Assembly (NCBI RefSeq): GCF_013409345.1
Contig: NZ_JACCBB010000001.1
Span: forward strand, 4,526,001 to 4,590,000
DNA: 64,000 nt
DNA from: Kineococcus aurantiacus
GTDB taxonomy: Bacteria > Actinomycetota > Actinomycetes > Actinomycetales > Kineococcaceae
Reading direction: 5' to 3'
Every line of letters starts with the position of its first letter. Within the stretch, counting starts at the first letter, position 1. Shown piece after piece: positions 32,997 to 42,403 of the stretch. The position numbers and the translations under genes are program-made. The notes beneath the pieces were generated by a model. That model made no database searches and was not told the DNA's origin. It worked only from the letters and a program-made list of their open reading frames with translations.

Positions 32997-33864
32997 GACG
33001 TCGCTGCTCTGCGTCGGGAACCTCACGATCGACGACGTCGTCGTGGACGGGCGCACGACGACCGCGCTCGGCGGTGACGCCCTCTACGCCGCGCTGGCGG
33101 CCCGGCGCACCCTGACCGGCGTGCGGATGCTCGCCCCCGTCGGGAACGACCTGCCCGCGACCCTGCTGGACACCGTCCGCGACCTCGGCATCGCCGTGGA
33201 GACCGGCCGCCCGCGCGACGTCCCCACCGTCCGCAACCGCGTCGAGTACGCCCCCGACGGCTCGCGGACCTGGCACCTGCTGCACGGCGAGGAGGAGTTC
33301 GACGCCCTGTCGGCCTACCCCGAGGACGTCCCGGCGGACGTCAGCGCCCTGGACGGCGTCCTCGTCTCGGCGATGAGCCTGCGCGCCCAGCTCACCCTGG
33401 GACCGTGGCTGCGCACCGCCACCGACGCGACGGTCTACCTCGACCTGCAGGAGGACTACCTCGCCGGTCACGAGGCGGAACTGCTCGCCCTGCTCAGCAC
33501 GTGCGACGTGTTCCTGCCCAGCGAGGTCGAGGCCGTCGCGCTCGCCGGCACCACCGACCTGGGACGCGCCGCCTCGCTGTTCCTGGACGCCGGCCCGGAC
33601 GTCGTGGTCGTCAAGACCGCCGAGCGCGGGTGCGTCGTCGCCACCGCCGGACGCACCGAGCACGTCAGCACCGAGGCCGTCGTGCCCGTCGACTCCACCG
33701 GTGCCGGTGACGCGTTCTGCGGGGCCTTCGCCGCCGCCCACGTCGCGGGCGCGGACCCCGTGGAGGCCGCGCGCGCCGGGGCCGGCGCGGCCCGGGTCGC
33801 CATCGGCGGCTACGGCGTGGCCGGGCTGCTGGCCGACCTCGGCGTGGTGGGGAGCCTGCTGTGA
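32989..33864 (+). CDS. PfkB-family sugar kinase
   Basis: A 291-residue ribokinase-fold kinase. LLCVGNLTIDDVVVDG and the GGDALYAALAARRTL helix open the substrate lid region, and DSTGAGDAFCGAFAA (Asp241 as catalytic base) is the second PfkB signature. In Amadori-compound systems a PfkB kinase (FrlD, FraD) phosphorylates the sugar before a SIS deglycase splits it; here the kinase lies directly after a SIS enzyme, overlapping it by eight bases. Nucleoside or ribose phosphorylation is the alternative. GTG start, coupled at both ends (GTGA with the next gene). Confidence 0.9.
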   Translation: MAETSLLCVGNLTIDDVVVDGRTTTALGGDALYAALAARRTLTGVRMLAPVGNDLPATLLDTVRDLGIAVETGRPRDVPTVRNRVEYAPDGSRTWHLLHGEEEFDALSAYPEDVPADVSALDGVLVSAMSLRAQLTLGPWLRTATDATVYLDLQEDYLAGHEAELLALLSTCDVFLPSEVEAVALAGTTDLGRAASLFLDAGPDVVVVKTAERGCVVATAGRTEHVSTEAVVPVDSTGAGDAFCGAFAAAHVAGADPVEAARAGAGAARVAIGGYGVAGLLADLGVVGSLL

Positions 33865-34583
33865 CGCACGTGCGGGTCCTGAACCCCAACACCAGCGCCG
33901 CGATGACGGACGCCGTGCTCGCCGCGGCCCGGGCCGTGGCCCGCCCGGGCACCACGGTGACCGCCTCGCGCTCCCGCCGCGCCCCCGCGAGCGTGGAGAC
34001 CCACGTCGACGAGGTCTTCGGCGCCGCCGGGGTCCTCGAGCAGGTCGAGCGGGGTGAGCGCGACGGCGTCGACGGCTACGTCGTCGCGTGCTTCGGCGAC
34101 ACCGGTCTGCCCGCGGCGCGGGAACTGGCCCGCGGGCCCGTCGTGGGCATGACCGAGGCCGCCCTGCAGGCCGCCTCCCTGCTGGCGCACCGGTTCAGCG
34201 TCATCACCATGCCCCCGCGCACGATCGCGATGACCGACCGCGTCGTGCGGGAGCTGGGCCTGACCCACCGGTGCACCGTCCGGGCCGTCGACGTCTCGGT
34301 CGCCGAGATCGAGACCGGCGCCGGGCCCGCCTTCGACGCCTTCGCCCGCGAGGCCCGGCGGACCCTGGACGCCGACGGGGCCGAGGCCGTCGTCCTCGGG
34401 TGCGCCGGGCTGACCGACCTGGTGGCCGGGCTCCGCGACGCCCTCGGGGTCCCCGTGGTCGACGGGGTCGCCGCCGCCACGACGGCCCTCGAAGGCCTCC
34501 TGGCGCAGGGCCTGGCGACGTCGCGCTCGAACACCTGGGCCGAACCCGCGGGTTCCCCGACGACCGGTGAGGTGTGGGGATGA
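33861..34583 (+). CDS. Asp/Glu/hydantoin racemase family (hydantoin/allantoin racemase type)
   Basis: A 240-residue cofactor-free racemase. The two catalytic cysteines are Cys77 (VVACFGDTGL) and Cys181 (VLGCAGLTDL), and VRVLNPNTSAAMTD is the family start. The NPNTS...ACFGD...GCAG combination belongs to the hydantoin racemase/allantoin racemase (HpxA) branch rather than glutamate racemase. It suggests that the pathway passes through a chiral hydantoin-like or ureido compound, in line with the amidohydrolase and PuuE-like enzymes that follow. GTGA overlap with the kinase gene and ATGA overlap with the amidohydrolase gene. Confidence 0.86.
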   Translation: MTHVRVLNPNTSAAMTDAVLAAARAVARPGTTVTASRSRRAPASVETHVDEVFGAAGVLEQVERGERDGVDGYVVACFGDTGLPAARELARGPVVGMTEAALQAASLLAHRFSVITMPPRTIAMTDRVVRELGLTHRCTVRAVDVSVAEIETGAGPAFDAFAREARRTLDADGAEAVVLGCAGLTDLVAGLRDALGVPVVDGVAAATTALEGLLAQGLATSRSNTWAEPAGSPTTGEVWG

Positions 34584-36100
34584 GCGTCCTGTTCACCGAC
34601 GTCCTGGTCTGGGCGTCCACGCAGCCGTCCGGGATGGTCGGTCCCACCGATCTCCTCGTCACCGGTGACGTCGTCACCGCCATCGGCCCGCGGGCGCGCG
34701 AACTCGCTCCCGCCGACGCCCGCACGGTCCACGGCGCCGGGCACCACGTCCTGGTCCCCGGGCTGATCAACGCGCACTTCCACTCACCCGCGAACCACCT
34801 CAAGGGCGCGTTCCGCAGCCGTCCGCTCGAGACGTTCATGCTCTACGAGTCGCCCGCCGACCCGGCCCTGGCGCCGACCCCCCGCGAGGCGTACCTGCGG
34901 ACGATGCTCGGGGCGCTGGAGATGCTGCGCACCGGGACGACGAGCGTGCAGGACGACGCGTTCCTCATGCCCACCCCGGACCCCGAGGTCGTCGACGCGG
35001 TCGTGCAGGCCTACGCCGACAGCGGGATCCGCGCCTCCGTCGCCCTGGACCAGCCGGAACTGCCCGACGCCGAGAAGCTCCCGTTCCTGGCCGGCGCCGG
35101 CGCCGGTTTCGCCGACGCCCTGAACGCCCCTGCCCCGGCGGCGGCCCCCGAACTCCTCGACGCCTACGACCACCTGATCCGGACCTGGCACGGCAGCCAC
35201 GACGGCCGCATCACGGCGGCGGTGTCGATCTCCGCGCCGCAGCGCGTCAGCCCCGAGTACTTCGCCGCCCTCGACGACCTCAGCCGCCGCCACGACATCC
35301 CCCTGTTCGCGCACTTCCTGGAGACCCGCGTGCAGCGGGCGCTGTCCGTGCCCGGCACCGGGCAGGACCGGTTCGCCGGCCGCAGCCTGGTCCGCTACAC
35401 CGCCGACCTGGGCCTGCTGAGCGAGCGCGTCAACGTCATCCACGCCGTCTGGGTCGACGACGACGACCTCGACCTCATCGCCGCCGCGGGCGCCGTCGTG
35501 GCCCACAACCCGGTCAGCAACCTGCGCCTGGGCAGCGGCGTCATGCCCTTCCGCGCGGTGCGCGAGCGCGGGATCCCCGTCGCGCTCGGCGTGGACGAGG
35601 CGATCTGCGACGACAGCGTCAACACCTGGGGCGTGGTCAAGGCCGCCGGCCTGGTGCACAACGTGTCCGGCCTGGACGCCGAGCAGTGGCCCACCCCCGC
35701 CGAGGTCCTCGACGCCCTCTGGGAGGGCGGCGCGGCCGCGATGCGCCAGACCGGGCGGATCGGGCGCGTGGAGGTCGGCGCGCAGGCCGACCTCGTCCTG
35801 CTCGACCTGCACGCCCCGGCCTTCACCCCCTTCAACGACCTGCGCGGTCAGCTCGTCTACTGCGAGAACGGCGGCAGCGTCGCCATGACCCTCGTCGCCG
35901 GCCGCGTGGTGGCCCAGGACGGGCGCGTGGTGTCCGTCGACGAGGCCGCGCTCCTGGCGGAGGCGCGCGAACTGCACGCCGCCCGCCGCCCAGCCCTCCA
36001 ACGCACGTGGGCCGCGGCCGACGCCCTGCTCCCGGTGTACGACGCCGTGGTCCGCCGGGCCGCCCGCACCGACGTCGGCATGAACAGGTGGATCGGATGA
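34580..36100 (+). CDS. Amidohydrolase, TRZ/ATZ (MTA/SAH/guanine deaminase-like) family
   Basis: A 506-residue metal-dependent deaminase or cyclic-amide hydrolase. Metal ligands appear in LINAHFHSP (His66, His68), FAHFLETRV, VIHAVWVDDDD and the Asp of GVDEAIC; the C-terminal beta sandwich closes with GRVEVGAQADLVLLDL. The LRTGTTSVQDDAF stretch is the usual strand before the metal site. Members deaminate purines, S-adenosylhomocysteine, triazines or related heterocycles. Start at ATG 34580, overlapping the racemase stop in ATGA; a GTG two codons earlier is possible. Its stop overlaps the next ATG, so coupling continues. Confidence 0.87.
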   Translation: MSVLFTDVLVWASTQPSGMVGPTDLLVTGDVVTAIGPRARELAPADARTVHGAGHHVLVPGLINAHFHSPANHLKGAFRSRPLETFMLYESPADPALAPTPREAYLRTMLGALEMLRTGTTSVQDDAFLMPTPDPEVVDAVVQAYADSGIRASVALDQPELPDAEKLPFLAGAGAGFADALNAPAPAAAPELLDAYDHLIRTWHGSHDGRITAAVSISAPQRVSPEYFAALDDLSRRHDIPLFAHFLETRVQRALSVPGTGQDRFAGRSLVRYTADLGLLSERVNVIHAVWVDDDDLDLIAAAGAVVAHNPVSNLRLGSGVMPFRAVRERGIPVALGVDEAICDDSVNTWGVVKAAGLVHNVSGLDAEQWPTPAEVLDALWEGGAAAMRQTGRIGRVEVGAQADLVLLDLHAPAFTPFNDLRGQLVYCENGGSVAMTLVAGRVVAQDGRVVSVDEAALLAEARELHAARRPALQRTWAAADALLPVYDAVVRRAARTDVGMNRWIG

Positions 36101-37047
36101 CGCACGACGCAGTTCCCGCCCCGGGGCACGCCCTGTGGGACTACCAGCCCATCACCGCGGCCCCGGGCCCGGTGTGGCCCGGCGGCCGCCGGCTCGCGGT
36201 CTACGTGGCGATCGGCCTGGAGGAGTACCGGTTCGGGGCCGGGCAGACCGAGGACATCGTCCCCGGCGTCGCCGCCCCCGACCTGGTCAACACCTCCTGG
36301 CGCGACTACGGCAACCGCGTCGGCGCCTTCCGGCTGCTGGAACGGCTGGAGCGCAACGGCATCCCGCCGACGGTGCTGCTGAACACCGCCCTGTACGACA
36401 CCGCGCCCGAGCTCATCGCGACCGCCCGGCGCGCGGGCGCCGAGTTCGTCGGCCACGGCGTCTCGAACTCCGACTCCCTGGCCGCGATGTCCGCCGCCGA
36501 CGAGGCCGGGTACCTGCGCGCCGTCGCGGCGCGCATCGAGGCCGAGGAGGGCAGCGCCCCGGGCGGCTGGTCCAGCCCCTGGCTCACGCACACGCCCTCG
36601 ACGCTGGACAACCTCGCCGCCGCCGGGTACCGCTACCTGCTCGACCTGCGCCTGGACGACCGGCCGGTGCCGCTCGCGACCGGTTCCGGGCCGCTGCTCG
36701 CGCTGCCCTACGCCCTGGAGGTCAACGACAGCACCACCGTGGTGGGCCGCGCGGCGTCGGCGACGGAGTTCGCGGACATGGTCGTCGACGAGTTCGACGA
36801 GCTCCTCGAACGTTCCGAGGAGCAGCCGCTGGTCATGAGCGTCGTCGTGCACTCCTTCATCTCCGGGGCCCCCTTCCGCCTGCGCGCCCTCGACCGGGCG
36901 CTGCGGCACCTGAGCGCCCACCGCGACCGGGTGTGGTTCACCCAGCCGCGGGCCATCGCCGCCCACCTGGCCGCCCAGCGGACGGACCAGCGGACGGACC
37001 AGCAGGCGGGCGCGGTGGCGGTCCCGGCCCGGGGCGGGGTCGCGTGA
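36097..37047 (+). CDS. Polysaccharide-deacetylase-fold hydrolase, PuuE/allantoinase-like
   Basis: A 316-residue NodB-fold protein. The segments WRDYGNRVGAFRLLERLERNGIPPTVLLNTALYD, AEFVGHGVSNSDSL, GGWSSPWLTHTPSTLDNLAAAGYRYLLDLRLDD and LLALPYALEVNDS follow the order of the PuuE group, which includes metal-independent allantoinases, rather than chitin deacetylases. The classical T-F-D-D motif is replaced by GLEEY and the H-x-x-x-H by HGVSN, so zinc binding is doubtful. There is no signal peptide, so it is cytoplasmic. Hydrolysis of a cyclic ureide or amide made by the preceding enzymes is inferred. Overlaps both neighbours by four bases. Confidence 0.82.
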   Translation: MTHDAVPAPGHALWDYQPITAAPGPVWPGGRRLAVYVAIGLEEYRFGAGQTEDIVPGVAAPDLVNTSWRDYGNRVGAFRLLERLERNGIPPTVLLNTALYDTAPELIATARRAGAEFVGHGVSNSDSLAAMSAADEAGYLRAVAARIEAEEGSAPGGWSSPWLTHTPSTLDNLAAAGYRYLLDLRLDDRPVPLATGSGPLLALPYALEVNDSTTVVGRAASATEFADMVVDEFDELLERSEEQPLVMSVVVHSFISGAPFRLRALDRALRHLSAHRDRVWFTQPRAIAAHLAAQRTDQRTDQQAGAVAVPARGGVA

Positions 37048-38858
37048 GCGCCGCGGCGGCCCCTGCCGCCGTCCCGGCCCCCACGGCCAGCGTCCGCGAC
37101 CTGCACGTGTCCCTCGAACGCGACGGGGTCCGCTCGGAGGTGCTGCGCGGCGTCGACCTCGACGTGGCCCGCGGCGAGATCGTCGGGCTCGTCGGGGAGT
37201 CGGGGTCGGGCAAGAGCATGCTCGCCCTCAGCGTCCTGGGCCTGCTGCCCGAGGCCGCCCGCCCGCACGTCACCGGCCAGGTGCGGGTGCTGGAGACCGA
37301 CATGGCGCACGGCCCGGAGGCCGCCCGCCGGGCCGCCCGCCGCACGGCGCTCGGCGCGGTGTTCCAGGACCCGATGACCTCGCTGAACCCGACCATGCGC
37401 ATCGGCCGCCAGATCGTCGAGGCCGGGCAGGACCGGGACGGAGCGGTCCAGCTCCTGGGGGCCATGGGCGTCCCCGACCCGCAGCTGCGGTTCCGGGTCT
37501 ACCCGCACGAGCTGTCCGGGGGCCTGCGCCAGCGGGTCATGGCGGCCATCGCCATCGCCGGCCGCCCCGCCCTGGTCGTGGCCGACGAGCCCACGACCGC
37601 GCTCGACGTCACCGTGCAGGCGCAGCTGCTCGCGCTGCTGCGCGAACTGCGCGACGACCTCGGGTGCAGCGTCCTGCTCATCACCCACGACCTGGGCGTC
37701 GCGGCGCAGATCGCCGACCGCATCGCCGTCATGTACGCCGGCCGGCTCGCCGAGGTGGGCCCGACCGCGCAGGTCCTCGGCGCCCCCGCGCACCCCTACA
37801 CCGCGGGCCTGCTGCGCTCACGGCTGTCCCTGACCGTCGACCGGTCCCGGCGCCTGCCCACGCTGGCCGTCGACACCCTGACGCCCGCGGACCGCGCGCA
37901 CGGCTGCGCCTACCGGGCCCGCTGCCCGCTGGCCGTCGACCGCTGCGCCACCGCGACGCCGGGGCTGGAGGACTCCCGGCCGGCGCCCGGCCACGGTGCC
38001 GCCTGCTGGTTCGGCGACGAGACCGTCCGCACGGCGACCACCGCGACCACCGCGACCACCGCGACCACCGCGACCGCCGCGCCGGCCCCCGACCGCCCCG
38101 CCACCGCCGCGCCCGCCGCGGGACCGGCGGTCGTCCTCGACGACGTCGTGGTCACCTACAGCACCGGCCACGGCCGCCGGCGCCGCACCGTGGAGGCCGT
38201 CCGGGGCGTCAGCTTCGAGGTCGCCGCAGGAGAAGCCCTGGCCATCGTGGGGGAGAGCGGGTCGGGCAAGTCGACCGTGCTGCGGGCGGTCGCCGGGCTC
38301 GTCCCCGTCGCCTCCGGCCGCGTCACCGTCGCCGCCGGCGGCGCCCAGATGGTGTTCCAGGACGCCGGTTCCTCGCTGACCCCCTGGCTCACCGTGGGGG
38401 AGACCCTGCGCGAGCGGCTGGCCCCCCTGCGCCTGGGCCGCGCCGAGACCACCCGGCGGGTGGAGGAGGCCCTCGCGGGCACCGGCCTGCCCGCGTCGGT
38501 GGCCCGGCTGCGCCCGGTCGACCTGTCCGGCGGCCAGCGCCAGCGGGTCGCCCTGGCCCGTGCGACCGTCGTGCGGCCCGCGGTGCTGCTGTGCGACGAG
38601 CCGACCAGCGCCCTGGACGCCTCGCTGGCCGCCACGACCCTCAACCTCATCCGCGAGATGCGGGAGGAACTCGCCATGACCGTCCTGTTCGTCACCCACG
38701 ACCTCGCCGTCGCCCGGTTCGTGGGCGACCGGATCGCCGTCGTCGAACGCGGTCGCGTCGTCGAGATCGACGACGCCGAGTCCGTCATCGGCGCCCCGCG
38801 CGAGCCCTACACCCGCGCGCTGGTCGCCTCCGTGCCCGAGATCGAGGTGGTCCGGTGA
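37044..38858 (+). CDS. Dipeptide-type ABC importer ATPase, two ATPases fused (DppD-DppF)
   Basis: A 604-residue protein with two complete ATPase domains. The first (about 1-310) has [27 protein letters not shown] and an oligopeptide-transporter C-terminal tail with the Cys-rich [14 protein letters not shown]. The second (about 350-604) has [27 protein letters not shown]. They are joined by a Thr-Ala repeat linker encoded by a 9-bp tandem repeat. The importer needs two ATPases, normally from two genes; here one chain supplies both. It powers the two permeases and binding protein that follow. GTGA overlap with both neighbours. Confidence 0.92.
   Translation: MSAAAAPAAVPAPTASVRDLHVSLERDGVRSEVLRGVDLDVARGEIVGLVGESGSGKSMLALSVLGLLPEAARPHVTGQVRVLETDMAHGPEAARRAARRTALGAVFQDPMTSLNPTMRIGRQIVEAGQDRDGAVQLLGAMGVPDPQLRFRVYPHELSGGLRQRVMAAIAIAGRPALVVADEPTTALDVTVQAQLLALLRELRDDLGCSVLLITHDLGVAAQIADRIAVMYAGRLAEVGPTAQVLGAPAHPYTAGLLRSRLSLTVDRSRRLPTLAVDTLTPADRAHGCAYRARCPLAVDRCATATPGLEDSRPAPGHGAACWFGDETVRTATTATTATTATTATAAPAPDRPATAAPAAGPAVVLDDVVVTYSTGHGRRRRTVEAVRGVSFEVAAGEALAIVGESGSGKSTVLRAVAGLVPVASGRVTVAAGGAQMVFQDAGSSLTPWLTVGETLRERLAPLRLGRAETTRRVEEALAGTGLPASVARLRPVDLSGGQRQRVALARATVVRPAVLLCDEPTSALDASLAATTLNLIREMREELAMTVLFVTHDLAVARFVGDRIAVVERGRVVEIDDAESVIGAPREPYTRALVASVPEIEVVR
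38034..38073 (+). repeat. 9-bp tandem repeat encoding the Thr-Ala linker
   Basis: About 4.5 copies of a CGACCACCG-type unit. Being a multiple of three, copy changes only lengthen or shorten the Thr-Ala-Thr linker between the two fused ATPases and keep the frame. Confidence 0.6.
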
Positions 38859-39715
38859 GCACCGTCGTCCTGCCCCGCCGCACCGCGCGCCCGGTGATCA
38901 CCGGGCGCGGGCGCACCGGCCGGAGGGTCGCCTGGGCGCTGGTGGCCCTGCTGGTCGCGCTGACCGTCCTCGCCGTCCTCGCCCGCCTGCTGGCCCCCGA
39001 GGACCCGGTCCAGCCGGTCGGAGCCCCGCAGCTGCCCCCGGGCTCGCCCGACCACCTGCTGGGCACCGACTCCATCGGCCGCGACATCTTGTCCCGCACC
39101 CTGTTCGGCCTGCAGACCTCGTGGTTCTCGGCCCTGGCCGTGGTGGCCCTGGGCCTGCTCGTCGGGGGTGTCGTCGGCGTCGCCGCCGGGGTCGGCGGCG
39201 GCTGGGTCGACGCCGTGCTCATGCGCGTCACCGACCTGTTCCTCGCCCTGCCCTCCACCCTGGTCGCCATCGCCCTCGTCGCGGCCCTCGGCCCGGGGCT
39301 GCGCAACACCCTGCTCGGCATGTCGATCGTCTGGTGGCCCTACTACGCCCGGCTGATCCGCTCCGAGGTGCGGGCCGTCGTCGCCCGCCCGCACGTCGAG
39401 GCCGCCCGCCTCGCCGGCGTCGGCCGGGTCCGCCTCGTCCTGCGGCACGTGCTGCCCGGCGTCGTCCCGACGGCCGTGGTCACCGCCAGCCTCGACATCG
39501 GCAACGTCGTCCTGCTGCTGGCCGGGTTGTCCTTCCTCGGCCTGGGCCAGCCCGCGCCCGCCGCCGAGCTCGGCGCCGACACCGCCGCCAACACCCAGCT
39601 GCTGCTCAGCGCCTGGTGGGTGCCCGTCGTGCCCGGGGTGGCGGTGCTGCTGCTCAGCCTGGTCGCCAACCTCGCCGGTGACGGCATCCGCACCCTGCTC
39701 GGAACCCGGAGGTGA
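38855..39715 (+). CDS. Dipeptide-type ABC importer permease (DppC-like)
   Basis: A 286-residue inner-membrane protein. An N-terminal helix (VAWALVALLVALTVLAVLARLL) is followed by GTDSIGRDILSRTLFGLQTSWFSA, the DppC-type opening, and by the EAA loop EAARLAGVGRVRLVLRHVLPGVVP, which contacts the ATPase. Five further hydrophobic spans are visible. It pairs with the DppB-like permease that follows. GTG start overlapping the ATPase stop by four bases. Confidence 0.9.
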   Translation: MSTVVLPRRTARPVITGRGRTGRRVAWALVALLVALTVLAVLARLLAPEDPVQPVGAPQLPPGSPDHLLGTDSIGRDILSRTLFGLQTSWFSALAVVALGLLVGGVVGVAAGVGGGWVDAVLMRVTDLFLALPSTLVAIALVAALGPGLRNTLLGMSIVWWPYYARLIRSEVRAVVARPHVEAARLAGVGRVRLVLRHVLPGVVPTAVVTASLDIGNVVLLLAGLSFLGLGQPAPAAELGADTAANTQLLLSAWWVPVVPGVAVLLLSLVANLAGDGIRTLLGTRR

Positions 39716-39720
39716 ACCCC

Positions 39721-40647
39721 GTGCTGCGGTTCCTGCTGCGCCGCACAGGCTCCCTGGCCGTCGTGCTGCTCGTGCTGAGCGCCGTCGTCTTCCTGCTCCA
39801 GCAGATCTCCCCGGGCGACCCGGCCCGCGCCTCCCTGGGGGCCAACGCCTCCCGGAAGGCCGTGGCCGCCGAGAGGCACCGGCTGGGCCTGGACGACCCG
39901 CTGCCCGTGCAGTTCCTGCGCTTCCTCGGCCACGCCGTGCGCGGGGACTTCGGCACCTCCTACCGGACCCACCGGCCGGTGGCGACCGACCTGGCCACCG
40001 CGTTCCCGGCCACCCTCGAACTCGTCGTCGCGGCCTTCGTCCTCGCCCTGCTGCTGGCCGCGGTGTTCGCGGCCTCGTCGGCGCTGTCCTGGCCGCTGGC
40101 CGGGATCGGCCGCGGGGTGCTGCTCGTCGTCGCGACCGCCCCGCCGTTCCTGCTCGCCCTCGTCGGCATCGTCGTCTTCTACGCCCACCTCGACTGGCTG
40201 CCCGGGTCCGGTCGAGGCGACGGCGGCCTCGGGTCCGAGCTGTCGCACCTGGTCCTGCCGGCCACGGTGCTGGCCATCGCCCCGGCGCTGGCCGTCGGGC
40301 GCATCCTGCGCTCGGGGCTGGAGGCCACCCTGGCCGCCGACCACGTCCGCACCGCCCGGTCCAAGGGCCTGGGCCAGGCGAGCGTGCTGGCCCGGCACGT
40401 CGTCCGCAACTCCATCGGGCCGTCGCTGGCCATGGCCGGGCTCCAGCTGGGTTTCCTGTTCGCCGGGACGGTCGTGGTGGAACAGGTCTTCAGCTGGCCC
40501 GGGATGGGCAACTACCTCGCCAGCAGCATCCCCACCTCCGACTACCCCGCGATCGCCGCCGTGACCCTCGTCCTCGGCGCCGTCTACGTGGTCGTCAACA
40601 CCCTCGCCGACGTCCTCCAGACGGCGGCCGACCCCCGCCTCGCCTGA
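39721..40647 (+). CDS. Dipeptide-type ABC importer permease (DppB-like)
   Basis: A 308-residue membrane protein with six spans. The start LRFLLRRTGSLAVVLLVLSAVVFLLQQISPGDPARASLG and the segment LGLDDPLPVQFLRFLGHAVRGDFGTSYRTHRPV are typical of DppB. The EAA loop is DHVRTARSKGLGQASVLARHVVRNSIGPSL, and the C-terminus has VVEQVFSWPGMGNYL. GTG 39721 has GGAGG seven to eight bases upstream; a GTG at 39712 overlapping the dppC-like stop is the alternative start. The gene order ATPase-C-B-binding protein is the reverse of the common dpp order. Confidence 0.9.
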   Translation: MLRFLLRRTGSLAVVLLVLSAVVFLLQQISPGDPARASLGANASRKAVAAERHRLGLDDPLPVQFLRFLGHAVRGDFGTSYRTHRPVATDLATAFPATLELVVAAFVLALLLAAVFAASSALSWPLAGIGRGVLLVVATAPPFLLALVGIVVFYAHLDWLPGSGRGDGGLGSELSHLVLPATVLAIAPALAVGRILRSGLEATLAADHVRTARSKGLGQASVLARHVVRNSIGPSLAMAGLQLGFLFAGTVVVEQVFSWPGMGNYLASSIPTSDYPAIAAVTLVLGAVYVVVNTLADVLQTAADPRLA

Positions 40648-40680
40648 CCGCGAGCCCCACCCCACCCCCTGAGGAGAACC

Positions 40681-42276
40681 ATGAGGTCCAGCTCGATCGG
40701 CCGGCGGACGCGCACCCTGCTCGTCGCCGCCGCCACGGTGCCGTTGTTCGTCCTCGCCGCCTGCTCCGGCGGGGGAGACGACTCCCGCGCCTCCAACGCC
40801 GCCCCCACCGACGGGACGCTGACCGTCGGTCTGCTCGGCGACATCGGCCAGCCCCCGGACCCGGACGTCTACTACGCCAACAACGGCCTGGCGATCGTCC
40901 TGAACACCTACGAGGGGCTGGTGCAGTACGCGAACGACAAGGACTCCGTCGAGATCGCCCCGCGGCTGGCGACGTCGTGGGACGTCAACCCCGACAACAC
41001 CGTCTTCACGTTCCACCTGCGCGAGGGCGTGACGTTCCACGACGGCACCCCGTTCACCTCCGCGGCGGTGAAGGTCGCCTTCGACCGGCGCACGGCCGTC
41101 GAGGGCGGCGCGGCGTACATGGTCGAGGGCGTGAAGGACGTGGCGACCCCGGACGACCTCACCGCGGTCGTCACCCTGTCCAGCCCCAACTCGGCGTTCC
41201 TGGACTACCTCGCCTCGCCGTTCGGGCCGAAGATGGAGTCCCCGACCGCCCTGGCCGCCAACGCCGGGTCCGACGACGCCCAGACCTACCTGCAGACCCA
41301 CGACGTCGGCACCGGCCCGTACACCATCGCCGAGTCGCAGCCGGGGACGTCCTGGACGCTCAAGCGCTACGACGGCTACTGGGGCGAGAAGTCGCCGTTC
41401 ACCACGGTGGAACTGCCCATCTTCACCGACGCCTCCGCCCTGCAGCTGGCCTTCGACCAGGGCGACGTGTCGGCGGTCGTCGCCGCGCTGCCGTCCTCGA
41501 GCCTGAAGAAGTACGAGGGGTCGGACGACTACGCCAGCTACATGCTGCCGACCCTGCAGTCCGCCCTCGTCACCGTGAACCCCACCAAGGAGTTCTTCAA
41601 GAGCCAGCAGGCGCGGCTGGCCTTCCTGCAGAGCATCGACCAGGAGTCCCTGGTCCAGCAGGTCCTCGGCAGCCGGTCCGAACCGGCGACCACCCTGTAC
41701 GCCAAGGGGATGATCCCCGGCGGCGCGGACAAGCAGGAACTGACCTACGACCCGTCCGTCATGGAGGCGTACGCCAAGACGCTGCCGGCGGGGACGGCCA
41801 TGACCATCGGTTTCGCCAGCGGGAACACCAACGCCGAGCAGATGGCCAACATCCAGGCGGCGAAGCTGCAGGCCCTGGGCATCAAGGCGACGGCGGCGTC
41901 GTACCCCACGTCGCAGGTGTTCGGCTGGATCAACGACCCCACCCAGGGACCCGACGCGTTCTTCGACGGCAACAACGGCCCCGACGGCGGGTCGCCCTAC
42001 ATGTGGGGTCACGTGTTCTGGGACGCCTCCGGCGGCATCAACTACTTCGGTTGCGAGGTGCCCGAGGTCAACGCCAAGCTCGACCAGGCCGTGGCCACCG
42101 GCGACGACGCCCTGTACGTGGCGGCGGCGCAGGAGTACGCCGAGACGGGCTGCTACTACAACCTCTCCTACAACAAGGACTGGGTGCTGGCGCAGAAGTG
42201 GCTCACCGGCGTCGAGGAGTCGCACAACATCGGGGCCAACGAGCTGGACTTCAGCAAGCTCGGCATCCAGGGGTGA
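40681..42276 (+). CDS. Solute-binding lipoprotein of the dipeptide-type importer (SBP family 5)
   Basis: A 531-residue extracellular lipoprotein. The signal peptide ends in FVLAAC (lipid Cys28). The family-5 binding fold is seen in NTYEGLVQYANDKDSVEIAPRLATSWDVNPDNTVFTFHLREGVTFHDGTPFTSAAVKVAFDRR and VGTGPYTIAESQPG. Family-5 proteins bind peptides, but also opines, sugars and nickel chelates. The operon's sugar kinase and SIS enzyme suggest a sugar-bearing ligand. ATG start with GAGGAG upstream. It is the last gene before a strong terminator. Confidence 0.92.
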   Translation: MRSSSIGRRTRTLLVAAATVPLFVLAACSGGGDDSRASNAAPTDGTLTVGLLGDIGQPPDPDVYYANNGLAIVLNTYEGLVQYANDKDSVEIAPRLATSWDVNPDNTVFTFHLREGVTFHDGTPFTSAAVKVAFDRRTAVEGGAAYMVEGVKDVATPDDLTAVVTLSSPNSAFLDYLASPFGPKMESPTALAANAGSDDAQTYLQTHDVGTGPYTIAESQPGTSWTLKRYDGYWGEKSPFTTVELPIFTDASALQLAFDQGDVSAVVAALPSSSLKKYEGSDDYASYMLPTLQSALVTVNPTKEFFKSQQARLAFLQSIDQESLVQQVLGSRSEPATTLYAKGMIPGGADKQELTYDPSVMEAYAKTLPAGTAMTIGFASGNTNAEQMANIQAAKLQALGIKATAASYPTSQVFGWINDPTQGPDAFFDGNNGPDGGSPYMWGHVFWDASGGINYFGCEVPEVNAKLDQAVATGDDALYVAAAQEYAETGCYYNLSYNKDWVLAQKWLTGVEESHNIGANELDFSKLGIQG

Positions 42277-42315
42277 CCGCCACCCCGACGCAACGCTAGG
42301 TTCGCCCACCACGGA

Positions 42316-42352
42316 CGGTGCCGGCCGGGGCTCCCCGCCCCGGCCGGCACCG
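42316..42352 (+). terminator. Strong terminator of the BtpA-SIS/ABC operon
   Basis: Perfect 15-bp stem CGGTGCCGGCCGGGG / CCCCGGCCGGCACCG with a 7-base loop, 39 bases after the binding-protein stop. No T-tract. It marks the end of the main transcript; the GntR gene downstream presumably depends on read-through or its own promoter. Confidence 0.7.
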
Positions 42353-42403
42353 GACGGGAGCGACCCGACAGACAGCACGAGCCCCTCCGAGAGAACCAGG
42401 TCG

